Below the pieces are notes generated by a model. It had not been told where the DNA came from and searched no databases. It saw only the letters and a program-made list of their open reading frames with translations. Shown here piece after piece: positions 26,756 to 38,753 of a DNA stretch of 44,165 bases. The stretch spans positions 1 to 44,165 of the forward strand of contig JARLIO010000019.1 in assembly GCA_031291675.1 (NCBI GenBank). The letters are read 5' to 3'. Position numbers and translations under genes: made by a program. Each line of letters begins with the position of its first letter. The first letter of the stretch is position 1. This DNA is from Azospirillaceae bacterium. Lineage in GTDB: Bacteria; Pseudomonadota; Alphaproteobacteria; Azospirillales; Azospirillaceae.

Positions 26756-29322
26756 TGCCGATGCGCCACGCGGGGGTGGTTGGCGGGACGATGGCGGATC
26801 TTCGTCTGGCGCTGATCGTGGCACGGCGCGAGCTGCGGGGCGGCCTCAAGGGCTTCGCCGTCTTTTTGGCCTGCCTGGTCCTGGGAGTGGCAACGATTGC
26901 CACCGTGCGCACCGTGGCCGATGGCGTTCTGGATGCTTTGCACCGCGACGCCCGGGTGCTCCTGGGCGGTGATGTCTGGATCCGCAATCTCTATCAGCCG
27001 GTGACGGCGGCGCAGCGCGAGCGCCTGAGGGCGGGAGGGCGGATTTCCGAGTCGGTCGAAATGCGCGCGATGGCTCGCCCGGTTGACGGTGACAATGCGA
27101 CCCTGGTCGAGCTGAAGGCCGTCGACAGCGCTTATCCGCTGCTGGGCCGACTGACCCTCGCCGATGGTGATACGACGCCGTTGCCCGTATTGCTGGCGTC
27201 GCGGCAGGGGCGTTGGGGGGCGATCGTCGATGCCGGGCTGCTGCAGCGCCTGGGGGTTGCGGTCGGTGACCCGGTCAAGCTGGGCGATGCCGTGGTTGAA
27301 ATCCGCGGGGTGATCGAGCGCGAGCCCGATCGGGCTGGTGGCGGCGGCTTCATTCTCGGGCCACGGGTGATGATCGCCGAGGCCGGATTGGCGACGACGG
27401 GGCTGCTGCGCCCAGGCAGCATGGTCTCCTGGACCTATCGCGTGGCTTTGCCGCCAGGGCACGATGTTGCCGGTTGGCGTGCGGCGGTTGCTGCCGGTGA
27501 CCCCGACCGCGGCTGGCACATTCGCGATGATTCGGAGGCGACGCCGCAGTTGCAGCGTTTCGTCGATCGGCTGGCGCAATTTCTGACCCTGGTGGGTCTG
27601 ACGGCACTGCTGGTCGGGGGCGTTGGCATTGGCAACGCGGTTCAGGCCTGGCTGGAGGGGCGTCTGCGGACGATCGCGACGCTGAAATGCCTGGGTGCGC
27701 CGCGCCGGGTGGTGTTCGTCAGCAATCTGGCCCAGGTGCTGGTGTTGGCGGCGTTGGGGATTGTGATCGGTCTGGCACTGGGGGTGGCGCTGCCGCTCGC
27801 CGTGATCAGCGCCTTTGGCGCGCTGTTGCCGGTTGAAACCCAGGCGGGGATCTATCCCGGGGCCTTGGTCTTGGCGGCGGGTTATGGGCTGCTGACGGCG
27901 CTCAGTTTTTCGCTGTGGCCCCTGGGCTGGGCGCAGGAGATTCCGCCGGCCGCATTGTTTCGGACAAGGATCGATCCGGTATCGAAACGGCCTCGTGCCG
28001 GCTTCATCGCCGGCGCCTTGCTCGCGGCGCTGGCGCTTGTCGGTTTGGCGGTCTTCAGCAGCCCCGATCACATTCTATCGCTCTGGTTCGTGCTCGGGGC
28101 GATGGGCACGCTGGTGTTGTTCCGTCTGGCTGGTGTCGCGGCGACGCGGCTGGCCCGGCGCATGGGGCGTCCGCGTCGGGCCACGTTCCGCCTGGCCCTG
28201 GCCAACATCCACCGGCCTGCGAATCCGACGGCGACGATCGTGGTCTCTCTGGGCCTGGGGTTGACCGTGCTGGTTGCCATTGCCTTGATCGAGGGCAATT
28301 TCGATCGGGCGCTCCGTGACACCATCCCAGACCAGGCGCCGGCATTCTTTTTCGTCGATATCCAGCCGGATCAACTCGACCCGTTGCGAACGGCGATCGC
28401 GGCGATTCCCGGCGCGCAGCCGCTCCGGGCCGTGCCCAATTTGCGGGGCCGGATCGCGATCGTGAAGGGCCGGCCGGCCGAACAGGCCGTGGTCGATAGC
28501 GGCCATGCCTGGCTGTTGCAGGGCGATCGTGGTGTCACCTATGCCGCGGCTCCGCCTGACCATGCCCATATCATTTCAGGAGCATGGTGGCCGGCGGACT
28601 ACCAGGGCCCGCCGCTGGTTTCGATCTATCAGGAGATCGCCCAGGCCTTTGGCATCGGCGTCGGCGATGAGATCGGGATCAATATTCTGGGTCGGGTCAT
28701 CACGGCGCGGGTCGCGAGTGTCCGCGCCATCGATTTCAAGACGATGGGGATCAATTTCACCCTGGTTTTCTCACCGGGGGTTCTTGATGGGGCGCCCCAG
28801 ACCTTTCTGGCGACGGTCACAGCGACGGCCGCCGCGGAGCCGGCGATCCAGCACCTTGTCGCCCGGCGCTTTGGCAATATCACGGTTGTCGGGGTCAGGG
28901 ATGCGTTGGACAGTGTCAACGCGATGTTGGGCCGAATCGGCATGGCCGTGCGGATCATCGCGGGCGTGACTCTCCTGGCGGGGGCGTTGGTTCTGGCGGG
29001 TGCGATCGCAGCGGGGCATCGCCAGCGGGTCTATGATGCGGTGGTGCTCAAGGTTGTCGGGGCGACGCGGCGCCAGATCCTCGAAATCTTCGTGATCGAA
29101 TATGGTCTGTTGGGTGGCATCACCGCGATGATTTCCGCCCTGTTGGGAACGCTGGCCGGGTGGGCGGTGATGACGCAGATCATGGAATGGGATTGGACGT
29201 TCCTGCCATTGGCCGTATTATCCACGGCGGTGATCTGCACGCTGACGACCGTGATCGGTGGTTTTATCGGGACGTGGCAGGCGCTGGGCCAACCCGCGGC
29301 TTCGGTGTTGCGCAACGAGTAG
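26755..29322 (+). CDS. FtsX-like ABC transporter permease (YbbP-like)
   Basis: An 855-aa inner-membrane permease with duplicated FtsX/MacB-like domains. The N terminus has a membrane span at GFAVFLACLVLGVATIATV, followed by a large periplasmic region. Membrane segments cluster in the middle (FLTLVGLTALLVGGVGIGNAV, VLVLAALGIVIGLALGVALPL, LLAALALVGLAVF) and again at the C terminus (IIAGVTLLAGALVLAGAIAAG, GLLGGITAMISALLGTLAGWAV). Size and layout fit E. coli YbbP. The start at 26755 couples it to the ATPase gene; a Met at 26791 (MADLRLALIVARRELRGG) is the better-conserved alternative. Substrate unknown. Confidence 0.9.
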   Translation: MPMRHAGVVGGTMADLRLALIVARRELRGGLKGFAVFLACLVLGVATIATVRTVADGVLDALHRDARVLLGGDVWIRNLYQPVTAAQRERLRAGGRISESVEMRAMARPVDGDNATLVELKAVDSAYPLLGRLTLADGDTTPLPVLLASRQGRWGAIVDAGLLQRLGVAVGDPVKLGDAVVEIRGVIEREPDRAGGGGFILGPRVMIAEAGLATTGLLRPGSMVSWTYRVALPPGHDVAGWRAAVAAGDPDRGWHIRDDSEATPQLQRFVDRLAQFLTLVGLTALLVGGVGIGNAVQAWLEGRLRTIATLKCLGAPRRVVFVSNLAQVLVLAALGIVIGLALGVALPLAVISAFGALLPVETQAGIYPGALVLAAGYGLLTALSFSLWPLGWAQEIPPAALFRTRIDPVSKRPRAGFIAGALLAALALVGLAVFSSPDHILSLWFVLGAMGTLVLFRLAGVAATRLARRMGRPRRATFRLALANIHRPANPTATIVVSLGLGLTVLVAIALIEGNFDRALRDTIPDQAPAFFFVDIQPDQLDPLRTAIAAIPGAQPLRAVPNLRGRIAIVKGRPAEQAVVDSGHAWLLQGDRGVTYAAAPPDHAHIISGAWWPADYQGPPLVSIYQEIAQAFGIGVGDEIGINILGRVITARVASVRAIDFKTMGINFTLVFSPGVLDGAPQTFLATVTATAAAEPAIQHLVARRFGNITVVGVRDALDSVNAMLGRIGMAVRIIAGVTLLAGALVLAGAIAAGHRQRVYDAVVLKVVGATRRQILEIFVIEYGLLGGITAMISALLGTLAGWAVMTQIMEWDWTFLPLAVLSTAVICTLTTVIGGFIGTWQALGQPAASVLRNE

Positions 29323-29506
29323 CGCGCTCCGGGATTACCGCTATCGGGGGGCAGGGATAACAAAAGCCGGATTCGGCAAAAGCCCGGGGACGGATTACAA
29401 CGCTGCAATCCGGTCCGGACAGACGCCGATTCATGTTGAAGTTGCCTGAACATTCGACGATATGAATCGCAAGCGGAACCTAATCTTCGGACATTACGAG
29501 GTAAAC

Positions 29507-30229
29507 ATGGCTACCGGACCCTTCAATCGATATGCGTCGCCGGGACGTGTTGTCGACCAGGCTCTTTATGACGAGGGCCTGCGCCAGTTCATGTTGCGGG
29601 TCTACAACTACATGGCGATCGGCCTGGTGCTGACCGGGTTCGTGGCGTTCTTCGTGGCGAGCAGCCCGGCGCTATATGTGCCGCTGTTCACGACCCCGCT
29701 GAAATGGGTGGTGATGCTGGCGCCGATTGCCTTTGTGTTCTTTCTTTCGGCCCGGGTGGCGACACTCAGCCCCGGCACGACGCAGGTGCTGTTCTGGGTT
29801 TTCAGCGGCCTGATGGGATTGTCGCTGTCGACAATCTTCCTGGTCTATACCGGCGGCAGCATCGCGCGGGTCTTCTTCATCACCGCGGCAACCTTCGCGG
29901 CGACGAGCCTGTACGGCTATACCACGCGCCAGGATCTGACCCGGATGGGCTCGTTCCTGTTCATGGGCCTGATCGGGATTGTCATTGCCGGCGTCGTCAA
30001 CATCTTCATCGGTTCGACGGCGCTGCAGTTCGCGATATCGGTGATCGGTGTCGTCGTGTTCACCGGGCTGACGGCGTGGGACACCCAGCAGATCAAGGAA
30101 ACCTATGACGAGGCGTGGGGCCAGGAGGCGGTCAGCAAGCTGGCGATCATGGGCGCGTTGCGCCTGTATCTCGACTTCATCAACCTCTTCATCTCCCTGC
30201 TGCAGCTTGTCGGCGATCAGCGCCGCTGA
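29507..30229 (+). CDS. Bax inhibitor-1 family (YccA-type) membrane protein
   Basis: A 240-aa protein with seven predicted hydrophobic segments, beginning ATGPFNRYASPG and DEGLRQFMLRVYNYMAIGLVLTG. Typical BI-1/TMBIM features are MGLSLSTIFLVYTGGSI, FAATSLYGYTTRQDLTRMGSFLFMGLIG, VFTGLTAWDTQQIKETYDE, and the final RLYLDFINLFISLLQLVGDQRR. E. coli YccA in this family interacts with FtsH; other members act as pH-sensitive calcium channels. The ATG at 29507 has GAGGT 5 nt upstream, which decides the start. It is followed by two hairpins. Confidence 0.94.
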   Translation: MATGPFNRYASPGRVVDQALYDEGLRQFMLRVYNYMAIGLVLTGFVAFFVASSPALYVPLFTTPLKWVVMLAPIAFVFFLSARVATLSPGTTQVLFWVFSGLMGLSLSTIFLVYTGGSIARVFFITAATFAATSLYGYTTRQDLTRMGSFLFMGLIGIVIAGVVNIFIGSTALQFAISVIGVVVFTGLTAWDTQQIKETYDEAWGQEAVSKLAIMGALRLYLDFINLFISLLQLVGDQRR

Positions 30230-30236
30230 TGAGATG

Positions 30237-30266
30237 ACGGTTGCACTGTTCCGCTCGTGCAACCGT
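30237..30266 (+). terminator. First hairpin after the BI-1 gene
   Basis: Arms ACGGTTGCAC (30237-30246) and GTGCAACCGT (30257-30266) around a 10-nt loop begin 8 nt after the stop codon. The following bases are not T-rich, so it may be a stabilising stem ahead of the second hairpin. Confidence 0.55.
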
Positions 30267-30287
30267 TGCCCAACCGCAGAAATGGTG

Positions 30288-30316
30288 GCCACCTGAAGAC
30301 ACGTACTTCAGGTGGC
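30288..30316 (+). terminator. Rho-independent terminator candidate after the BI-1 gene
   Basis: Perfect 11-bp arms GCCACCTGAAG (30288-30298) and CTTCAGGTGGC (30306-30316) with a 7-nt loop are followed by TGTCTTTGCTTC, a moderately T-rich tail. Together with the first hairpin this separates the BI-1 gene from the response regulator. Confidence 0.7.
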
Positions 30317-30377
30317 TGTCTTTGCTTCGACCAATCCCATGAAAAAAACTGTTGGTTGTGTATATCGTGATGACTGG

Positions 30378-30396
30378 TTTTCTGCGATGCAGAAAA
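30378..30396 (+). promoter_or_regulatory. Palindromic hairpin upstream of the response regulator
   Basis: A perfect TTTTCTGC/GCAGAAAA dyad around GAT lies about 80 nt before the response-regulator start. A further GGGGAGC/GCTCCCC stem (about 30429-30455) lies closer to the start codon. They could be an operator and a leader structure; no clear promoter boxes could be assigned. Confidence 0.35.
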
Positions 30397-30478
30397 GCTG
30401 AAAACGTCTCATCGTTGGCGTATCATCGGGGAGCGGGGTGCGGTCTTGCTCCCCAATACATGCGGCAGGGAAAATGGG

Positions 30479-31936
30479 ATGAGCAATGCGCTTACCGCAT
30501 TTGACGACATCGAAGGCGGTGACCGAGGTCGTGGCGACAAGGCCGGAAAGGTATCGGTTCTGGTCGTCGAAGATACCCAGTCGTTGGCTTTGGTCTATGG
30601 CGAGTACCTGCGCAAGCGAAATTACGCCGTTGTGACGGTGGGCACAGCGGCCGGTGCGCTGCAGGAACTGGAACGAACCTCGCATCCCATTGTCCTTCTG
30701 GATCTCAATCTGCCCGACATGAACGGTATGACGGTGCTGAAATGGATCTCGGAGCAGGGGCTGCCGATTGCCGTTGTGGTGATCACCGCCCATGGGTCGG
30801 TCAATGTCGCGGTCGAGGCGATGCGTTGTGGCGCCTATGATTTTGTGATCAAGCCGTTCACCGCCGAGCGACTGGCGGTTACGGTGCGCAATGCGTTGGA
30901 ACGTCTGCATCTCACGCAGATCGTCGATCGCTTCAAGGATGATCTGGGGCGTCACCGTTATCACGGCCATATTGGTTCGTCGTTGGCGATGCAGGCGATT
31001 TACCGGATCATCGACAGCGCCGCATCCAGCCGGGCCACGGTGTTCGTCACCGGCGAGTCCGGCACGGGCAAAGAGGTCTGCGCCGAGGCGATCCATCGCC
31101 AGAGTCCGCGACGCAACGGGCCCTTCGTGGCGATCAACTGTGCGGCGATCCCCAAGGACCTGATGGAGTCCGAGATTTTCGGCCACGTCAAGGGTGCCTT
31201 TACCGGCGCCGTCGTTGATCATGAGGGTGCTGCCAGTAATGCGAATGGCGGAACTTTGTTTCTGGACGAAATCTGCGAAATGGATTTGGGTTTGCAGACG
31301 AAATTGCTCCGTTTTCTTCAGTCAGGGACCATACAGAAAGTCGGCGGAACGCGAACGGAAAAGGTCGACATCCGGATCATTTGTGCAACGAACCGTGATC
31401 CGTTGAAGGAGGTTGAGGAGAGCCGATTTCGTGAGGATCTCTATTATCGCCTGCACGTGATTCCGATTCATTTGCCGCCACTGCGGGAACGGGACGACGA
31501 TGTCATCGAGATCGCAAGCCATTTCCTGACGGAGTACGCCGCGGAAGAACGCAAGGGTTTTGTTCGTTTCGATGGCGCCGTTGAGCAGATCTTCCGCGCC
31601 TATCCCTGGCCGGGAAATATTCGTCAATTGCAAAATGTGATCCGCAATATCGTGGTTCTGCATGATGGGGAGTTGGTTACGACAGCGATGCTGCCGGCCC
31701 CGCTCAACCAGGCGGTCGCACCGATTGGTTCCGGCGGTTCTGCGGCACCGTCCCGCGTGACCCTTGTCGCCGATCGCCAGCAGATCAGGCCGCTCTGGCA
31801 GGTGGAAAAGGATGCGATCGAAGCGGCCCTGGCCGCCTGTGATGGCAACATTCCGCGGGCGGCATCGTTGCTGGAAATAAGCCCGTCGACGATTTATCGA
31901 AAAAAGCTGGCCTGGGAAGTCGAAGGCCGGGTGTAA
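30479..31936 (+). CDS. Sigma-54-dependent response regulator (NtrC/LuxO type)
   Basis: A 485-aa transcription activator with three domains. The receiver domain (about 30-150) has LVVEDTQ and the phosphoacceptor Asp75 in IVLLDLNLPDMNG, with Lys in DFVIKPF. The AAA+ domain (about 165-395) has Walker A GESGTGKE (192-199), the sigma-54 contact loop GAFTGA (239-244), and NGGTLFLDEICEM. The C-terminal Fis-type helix-turn-helix is EAALAACDGNIPRAASLLEISPSTIYRKKL. Its overall form resembles LuxO and related regulators. No kinase is directly adjacent, but a hybrid kinase with a C-terminal Hpt domain lies 1.1 kb downstream on the other strand. Target genes are unknown. Confidence 0.92.
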   Translation: MSNALTAFDDIEGGDRGRGDKAGKVSVLVVEDTQSLALVYGEYLRKRNYAVVTVGTAAGALQELERTSHPIVLLDLNLPDMNGMTVLKWISEQGLPIAVVVITAHGSVNVAVEAMRCGAYDFVIKPFTAERLAVTVRNALERLHLTQIVDRFKDDLGRHRYHGHIGSSLAMQAIYRIIDSAASSRATVFVTGESGTGKEVCAEAIHRQSPRRNGPFVAINCAAIPKDLMESEIFGHVKGAFTGAVVDHEGAASNANGGTLFLDEICEMDLGLQTKLLRFLQSGTIQKVGGTRTEKVDIRIICATNRDPLKEVEESRFREDLYYRLHVIPIHLPPLRERDDDVIEIASHFLTEYAAEERKGFVRFDGAVEQIFRAYPWPGNIRQLQNVIRNIVVLHDGELVTTAMLPAPLNQAVAPIGSGGSAAPSRVTLVADRQQIRPLWQVEKDAIEAALAACDGNIPRAASLLEISPSTIYRKKLAWEVEGRV

Positions 31937-32080
31937 CCGCTCCCGCGGAGGAGCCGCCCCGTTCCAGGGTCTTGAGGGGCGGGCACGGAGATCGGCCCTC
32001 CACCGCCACCGCGACCTGCCATAGGCGCTAAGATAAGCGTTGCTTTTCGCTAACCAGCCATTTCAAACACCATTTTCGTC

Positions 32081-32100
32081 ACCCCCGCGACCGCGGGGGT
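32081..32100. repeat. REP-like palindrome
   Basis: ACCCCCGCG and CGCGGGGGT form an almost loop-free 20-bp palindrome, preceded by CGTC and followed by CCAG. Sequences of this kind (GTCACCCCCGCG...CGGGGGTCCAG) recur between genes in many alphaproteobacteria. Only this copy is visible in the window. Confidence 0.6.
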
Positions 32101-32232
32101 CCAGTGCCACGCGCTCTGAACCTCCGCTTGGAGCCACTGAGGTTGCAACTCTGGAGGCCCGCGCCACTGCGAAGTTTCATTCACCGCGGGTCGGCCCCAG
32201 GCCGGTGGGCGGCCAACGACCATCGGTATAAC

Positions 32233-32373
32233 ACCGCTCCGCCATGATCTTGACTCATGGCGGAGCGGTACCGGTCGCGACGGGCGACCGCGCGCCCCCG
32301 TGGCGTGGAGCCAAGCGCCCGGATGGGCGCGCCGGCGTCTGAGGCTTCGCTTTGATCGGTCTCAATCAAAGCG
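32233..32373 (+). repeat. Structured dispersed repeat, copy B
   Basis: Starts with a perfect 15-bp stem ACCGCTCCGCCATGA (32233-32247) and its complement (32255-32269) around TCTTGAC, passes the shared core GGAGCCAAGCGCCCGGA, and ends with the stem CGCTTTGAT/ATCAAAGCG (32348-32373). Compared with copy A, three stem bases differ and all three partners differ to match. It lies about 300 nt after the response-regulator stop, in the same orientation as that gene. Confidence 0.85.
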
Positions 32374-32698
32374 GATTGGCATAAGGCATGACGCTGGTCG
32401 TCACGGTGCAGCGAATCGCAACGATCCTCATCCTTCGGGGTAATCCTTTTGCCGTCTTCTTGCGGATGACTATCCAAAAAGGGGGGTTCTCGAATCCCGA
32501 CTTGAGCCGCTTGGGGCGAGAGACTAGTCTTCAGGAAGTTCCAAGCGAGCGTCCAGACCGAGCGGGACGGTTTGCTGGCGGGGCCCGCGGGCGTCTGCCA
32601 ATCCTCATGGTGCGTGCAGGGCCGATTGTGCGGGGCCCGGGCCGGTGAGTTCGGCTTGTCGTTCCGCGCTCGGGCAGGTCTGTCAGGGAGTGGCTGTC

Positions 32699-32908
32699 AT
32701 GGCGACCGGTATTGTCAAATGGTTCAATGTCACCAAGGGCTATGGCTTTATCGCGCCGGAAAACGGCGTAAAGGATGTGTTTGTTCACATCACGGCGTTG
32801 CAGCGCTCCGGCATCCGGGGGCTGAACGAGGGCCAGAAAGTCGCCTTTGAATTGGCGCGGGGCAATAACGGCAAGGATGCGGCCGTTGATATCAGCCTGT
32901 TGGAGTGA
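32699..32908 (+). CDS. csp: Cold-shock domain protein
   Basis: A 69-aa CspA-type single-stranded nucleic acid-binding protein. It begins ATGIVKWFNVTKGYGFIAPENG, with RNP1 motif KGYGFI, and RNP2 DVFVHITAL, then GLNEGQKVAFEL. Such proteins act as RNA chaperones and some are cold-induced. The ATG at 32699 has GGGAG 8 nt upstream. A long upstream region without genes may include a regulatory leader. Copy C of the structured repeat begins one base after the stop codon, and copy B lies 325 bp before the start. Confidence 0.95.
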   Translation: MATGIVKWFNVTKGYGFIAPENGVKDVFVHITALQRSGIRGLNEGQKVAFELARGNNGKDAAVDISLLE

Positions 32909-32909
32909 T

Positions 32910-33036
32910 ACCAGCCCGCCATGATCTTGACCCCTGGCGGGCTGGTCCCGGTTGCGGCGGCGACCGCGCCCCGGGGGCGCGGAGCCAAGCGCCCGGAGGG
33001 GCGGGGCCGGCGGGAAAGACTTCGCGGGATCGGTCG
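32910..33036 (+). repeat. Structured dispersed repeat, copy C
   Basis: Begins directly after the csp stop with the stem ACCAGCCCGCCA (32910-32921) and TGGCGGGCTGGT (32935-32946), has the loop TGATCTTGACCCC, and contains the core GGAGCCAAGCGCCCGGA. The distal stem is degenerate here (ACTTCGCGGGATCGGTCG instead of CTTCGCTTTGATCGGTC). It lies between the convergent csp and histidine-kinase genes. Confidence 0.8.
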
Positions 33037-33082
33037 CCGAACCCGCTTCCTCATCAATGGATTGCCCGGGGATTGCCCCGGC

Positions 33083-36436
<3,354 letters not shown>

Positions 36437-36749
36437 AACCGACGATAGTCCGCAATTGCAGCGCCGAAATACAGACAATAGTCTAAAGACCATTCCTAAC
36501 GAACGACCTGCCGGCAGGGATGACGCGAAGTCCGCGTTGCTGTGCCCGCGCGCCGATCCCGAGCGGGTCGGGCTGAACAGCCTGGGGTCAGGAAATCGAA
36601 AAGACCGGGAGGATGCGACGACGGGTGGCAACCGGCAGCCCGGGGGAGCTCCGCCGCCATCCCGATCGCCGTCCTTTACCACTTCTGGCACTCTCCTGGT
36701 CCGACTCCAACGAACCGCACCCGGTTCGTTGGGCCGTCCCCTGCGCTTT
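36437..36749. other. Gap between the histidine kinase and the ClC gene
   Basis: About 310 bp without a convincing gene. It should hold the kinase promoter on the left. On the right, a perfect 11-bp hairpin CCAACGAACCG (36707-36717) and CGGTTCGTTGG (36722-36732) lies 18 nt beyond the ClC stop codon and could act as its terminator, although no T-run follows on the minus strand. Confidence 0.5.
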
Positions 36750-38186
36750 TTATCGGTTTTGGGCGCCGGGTGGGGCCGAAATCACCGACGGTGTGGTTGA
36801 ACCCAGACCTCGACCTTTACGAGATATGACGTGGAACAGACTCATGGACCCGGCGACGGCGAACAGCATCGGGAACAGAAGATCGTGATCGACACGCGTG
36901 AACTCGGCCAACAGGGCGATCGCCGTCAACGGCATTTTCATTGAGGCGGCAAGAAAGGCGGTGGCGCCGACGATGGCGAAGGCGCCCGGCGGCGCTTGCG
37001 GGAAGACGAGGTTCCATAGAGTGCCGAGGATGATGGCGAGGAGGGCGCCGATGGTCAGTCCCGGGGTCAACAGTCCGCCTTCCGCCCCGGCCCACAAGGT
37101 CGCCGTGGTCGAGAACAGCTTCAGAAGCAACAAACTGGCGGCCAGACCGATGCCGAGATGACTGTCGAAGCCGAGCTGGGTGGGGCCCTTGCCATTACCT
37201 AAAAGTTGTGGAAATTGAATGGACAGTAATCCGATCAACACGAACGATGCCACGCACCACAGCACAAGGCGTCCATCGCGGGGAGCCCGGCGGCGGGCGG
37301 CGGCGGCCAGCCTGGCGTACCAATAACCACCGAAACCAAAGAACGGTCCCGCAACGATGGACCACGCGACCAGCGACGAACTCAAGGCGAAGTGCTGAAA
37401 TTCGTACTGGGCCTCGTCGCCCAGTCCAATCCATGCCACCATGGCGGCGATCACAGAAGTCGCCACGGCGGGAATGAGGGCCGGCAGGCGGAAGCTGGTC
37501 AGCAGCACTTCCAGCGTGAAGAGCGCCCCGGCCAGCGGGACGTTGTAGACGGCAGCCAGGCCCGCTCCGGCACCGCAGGCCACCAGGATGCGACCGTCCT
37601 CGGCCGATAGCCCGAGGCGCGAACTCAGCCAGCCGGCGAAGGTGGCGGCGATTTCACGAGGAGCCACCTCCCGGCCCAGCGGCGAACCCAGCGCTACGGT
37701 AACGATTTGCAACAGGGCGTGGACGGTGGTGGAGAGAACCGGCATGCCGTGATCGGTCTGAGCATCGACCGCCCGACGGATACTGACCAACGGACGGCCG
37801 AAGCGGTAGACCAGGAACCAACCAAAGCCGGCAATCGCACCGCACAGTGCAAGAACGGCGACCCGGCGAACCGGCGTCGCCGCACTCACGCCCTGGAGAA
37901 AGCTTTCGGGACTGATGACGGCATCGAGGCTGTAACCATAGGCGAGATGTTGGATGAGATGAAGGACCAGGGCCAGGGTCATGCCGCCGAGCCCGGCCCC
38001 GATCCCGACCATGATGGTCGCGACGACGAAGACGGCCCGCGACGACCCGTTGCTCTCCGCCGCCTGTGGGTTCTTCTCCATCGCGGGGGCGACGGTGGCC
38101 GGGCCGTCGGCGTGTCCCATCACGGGGGGTGGCGAGGGGGCTGCATTCTCAGAAAGCAAATCGTCTTGCATTGACCGAGCCGGCAT
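36750..38186 (-). CDS. ClC-family chloride channel/antiporter
   Basis: A 478-aa polytopic membrane protein of the ClC superfamily. It shows GIGAGLGGMTLALVLHLIQHL, LGSPLGREVAPREIAATFAGW (the helix-F motif carrying the gating-type Glu, but with Val-Ala in place of the Gly of GREGP), GAGAGLAAVYNVPLAGALFTLE, WAGAEGGLLTPGLTIGALLA, and GATAFLAASMKMPLTAIALLAEF. The N-terminal 60 residues are Pro/Ser-rich and soluble. Whether it is a channel or a proton antiporter cannot be told. Start candidates are ATG 38186 (GGAA upstream) and ATG 38171. Confidence 0.88.
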   Translation of the reverse strand: MPARSMQDDLLSENAAPSPPPVMGHADGPATVAPAMEKNPQAAESNGSSRAVFVVATIMVGIGAGLGGMTLALVLHLIQHLAYGYSLDAVISPESFLQGVSAATPVRRVAVLALCGAIAGFGWFLVYRFGRPLVSIRRAVDAQTDHGMPVLSTTVHALLQIVTVALGSPLGREVAPREIAATFAGWLSSRLGLSAEDGRILVACGAGAGLAAVYNVPLAGALFTLEVLLTSFRLPALIPAVATSVIAAMVAWIGLGDEAQYEFQHFALSSSLVAWSIVAGPFFGFGGYWYARLAAAARRRAPRDGRLVLWCVASFVLIGLLSIQFPQLLGNGKGPTQLGFDSHLGIGLAASLLLLKLFSTTATLWAGAEGGLLTPGLTIGALLAIILGTLWNLVFPQAPPGAFAIVGATAFLAASMKMPLTAIALLAEFTRVDHDLLFPMLFAVAGSMSLFHVISRKGRGLGSTTPSVISAPPGAQNR

Positions 38187-38753
38187 CGTCGAATTCCGTT
38201 CCCTTTGGCTAAGCTGCGGCGGGGACAAGCCATCCTATTCGTGAAGAGCGCGGCGTTGGGGCGCGTTTTACGCAGGACAGAAACGGCGATAGGCCGAGGG
38301 GGCGCGATCAGAACGTGTTGATCACATCAATGGGACCGCGTTCGAACTGCAGTCCCGGCCACCGCATTCCCTCACCGGCGCCATCGTGGCCGGTCCAAGG
38401 GCCCGGCCCGATCGCACGATGTGGCAGGCTTGGGACGGACGTCCGCGCGCTGGAGTTGCTTGATTCCCCGACCGAGGAACTCGATGTTGTCCTGACCCGG
38501 AAGAACCTCGCGCAACGGCGCGGCAAAATCGTGCAGACGCGCCTCGACAAGCCGGCGTACGGCGTGTTCCTCCTGGACATATCGCGTGGCGGATTTCCGA
38601 TGCGGCTTGATCGGGACGCCACCTGCCGGCCTTCAGGGCAAGCGATGGGCCGCTTCTGAGCCTGTGGGACGCTTCTTCATGACACAGACTGTTCCAGACA
38701 ATGCGAACCACGCTGAACTGATAGCCGGTCGTGGCGGTGTCGACAGGGCGCCC
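38187..38753. other. Gap with a possible decayed coding sequence
   Basis: About 560 bp between the divergent ClC and DUF62 genes. On the minus strand a frame open from 38635 to 38372 reads protein-like (PIKPHRKSATRYVQEEHAVR... VEARLHDFAAPLREVLPG) but has no usual start codon. The same codon boundaries on the plus strand give a 114-codon frame from 38315 (ELLDSPTEELDVVLTRKNLAQ). Neither has a domain I recognise. This may be a gene remnant or chance; promoters of both neighbours should also lie here. Confidence 0.35.

Larger units (their letters stand above)
31937..32698. other. 762-bp region without a protein gene
   Basis: Between the response regulator and the cold-shock gene there is no convincing coding sequence. 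It contains a REP-like palindrome (32081-32100), copy B of the structured repeat (32233-32373), and an approximately 300-nt segment before the csp gene that could be its leader. I cannot identify a known small RNA here. Confidence 0.6.

Noticed and set aside
26464-28071. 535-codon minus-strand open frame opposite the ABC transporter genes
   Set aside because: Arg/Gln/Pro-rich antisense shadow of the ATPase and permease genes with no domain.
29323-29506. Extra start codon for the BI-1 gene at 29462
   Set aside because: The added 15 residues are not family-like and the Met at 29507 has a proper Shine-Dalgarno.
32481-32500. Possible tRNA T-arm (GGTTCTCGAATCCCG)
   Set aside because: The T-loop has the wrong length and no acceptor or anticodon stem can be formed around it.
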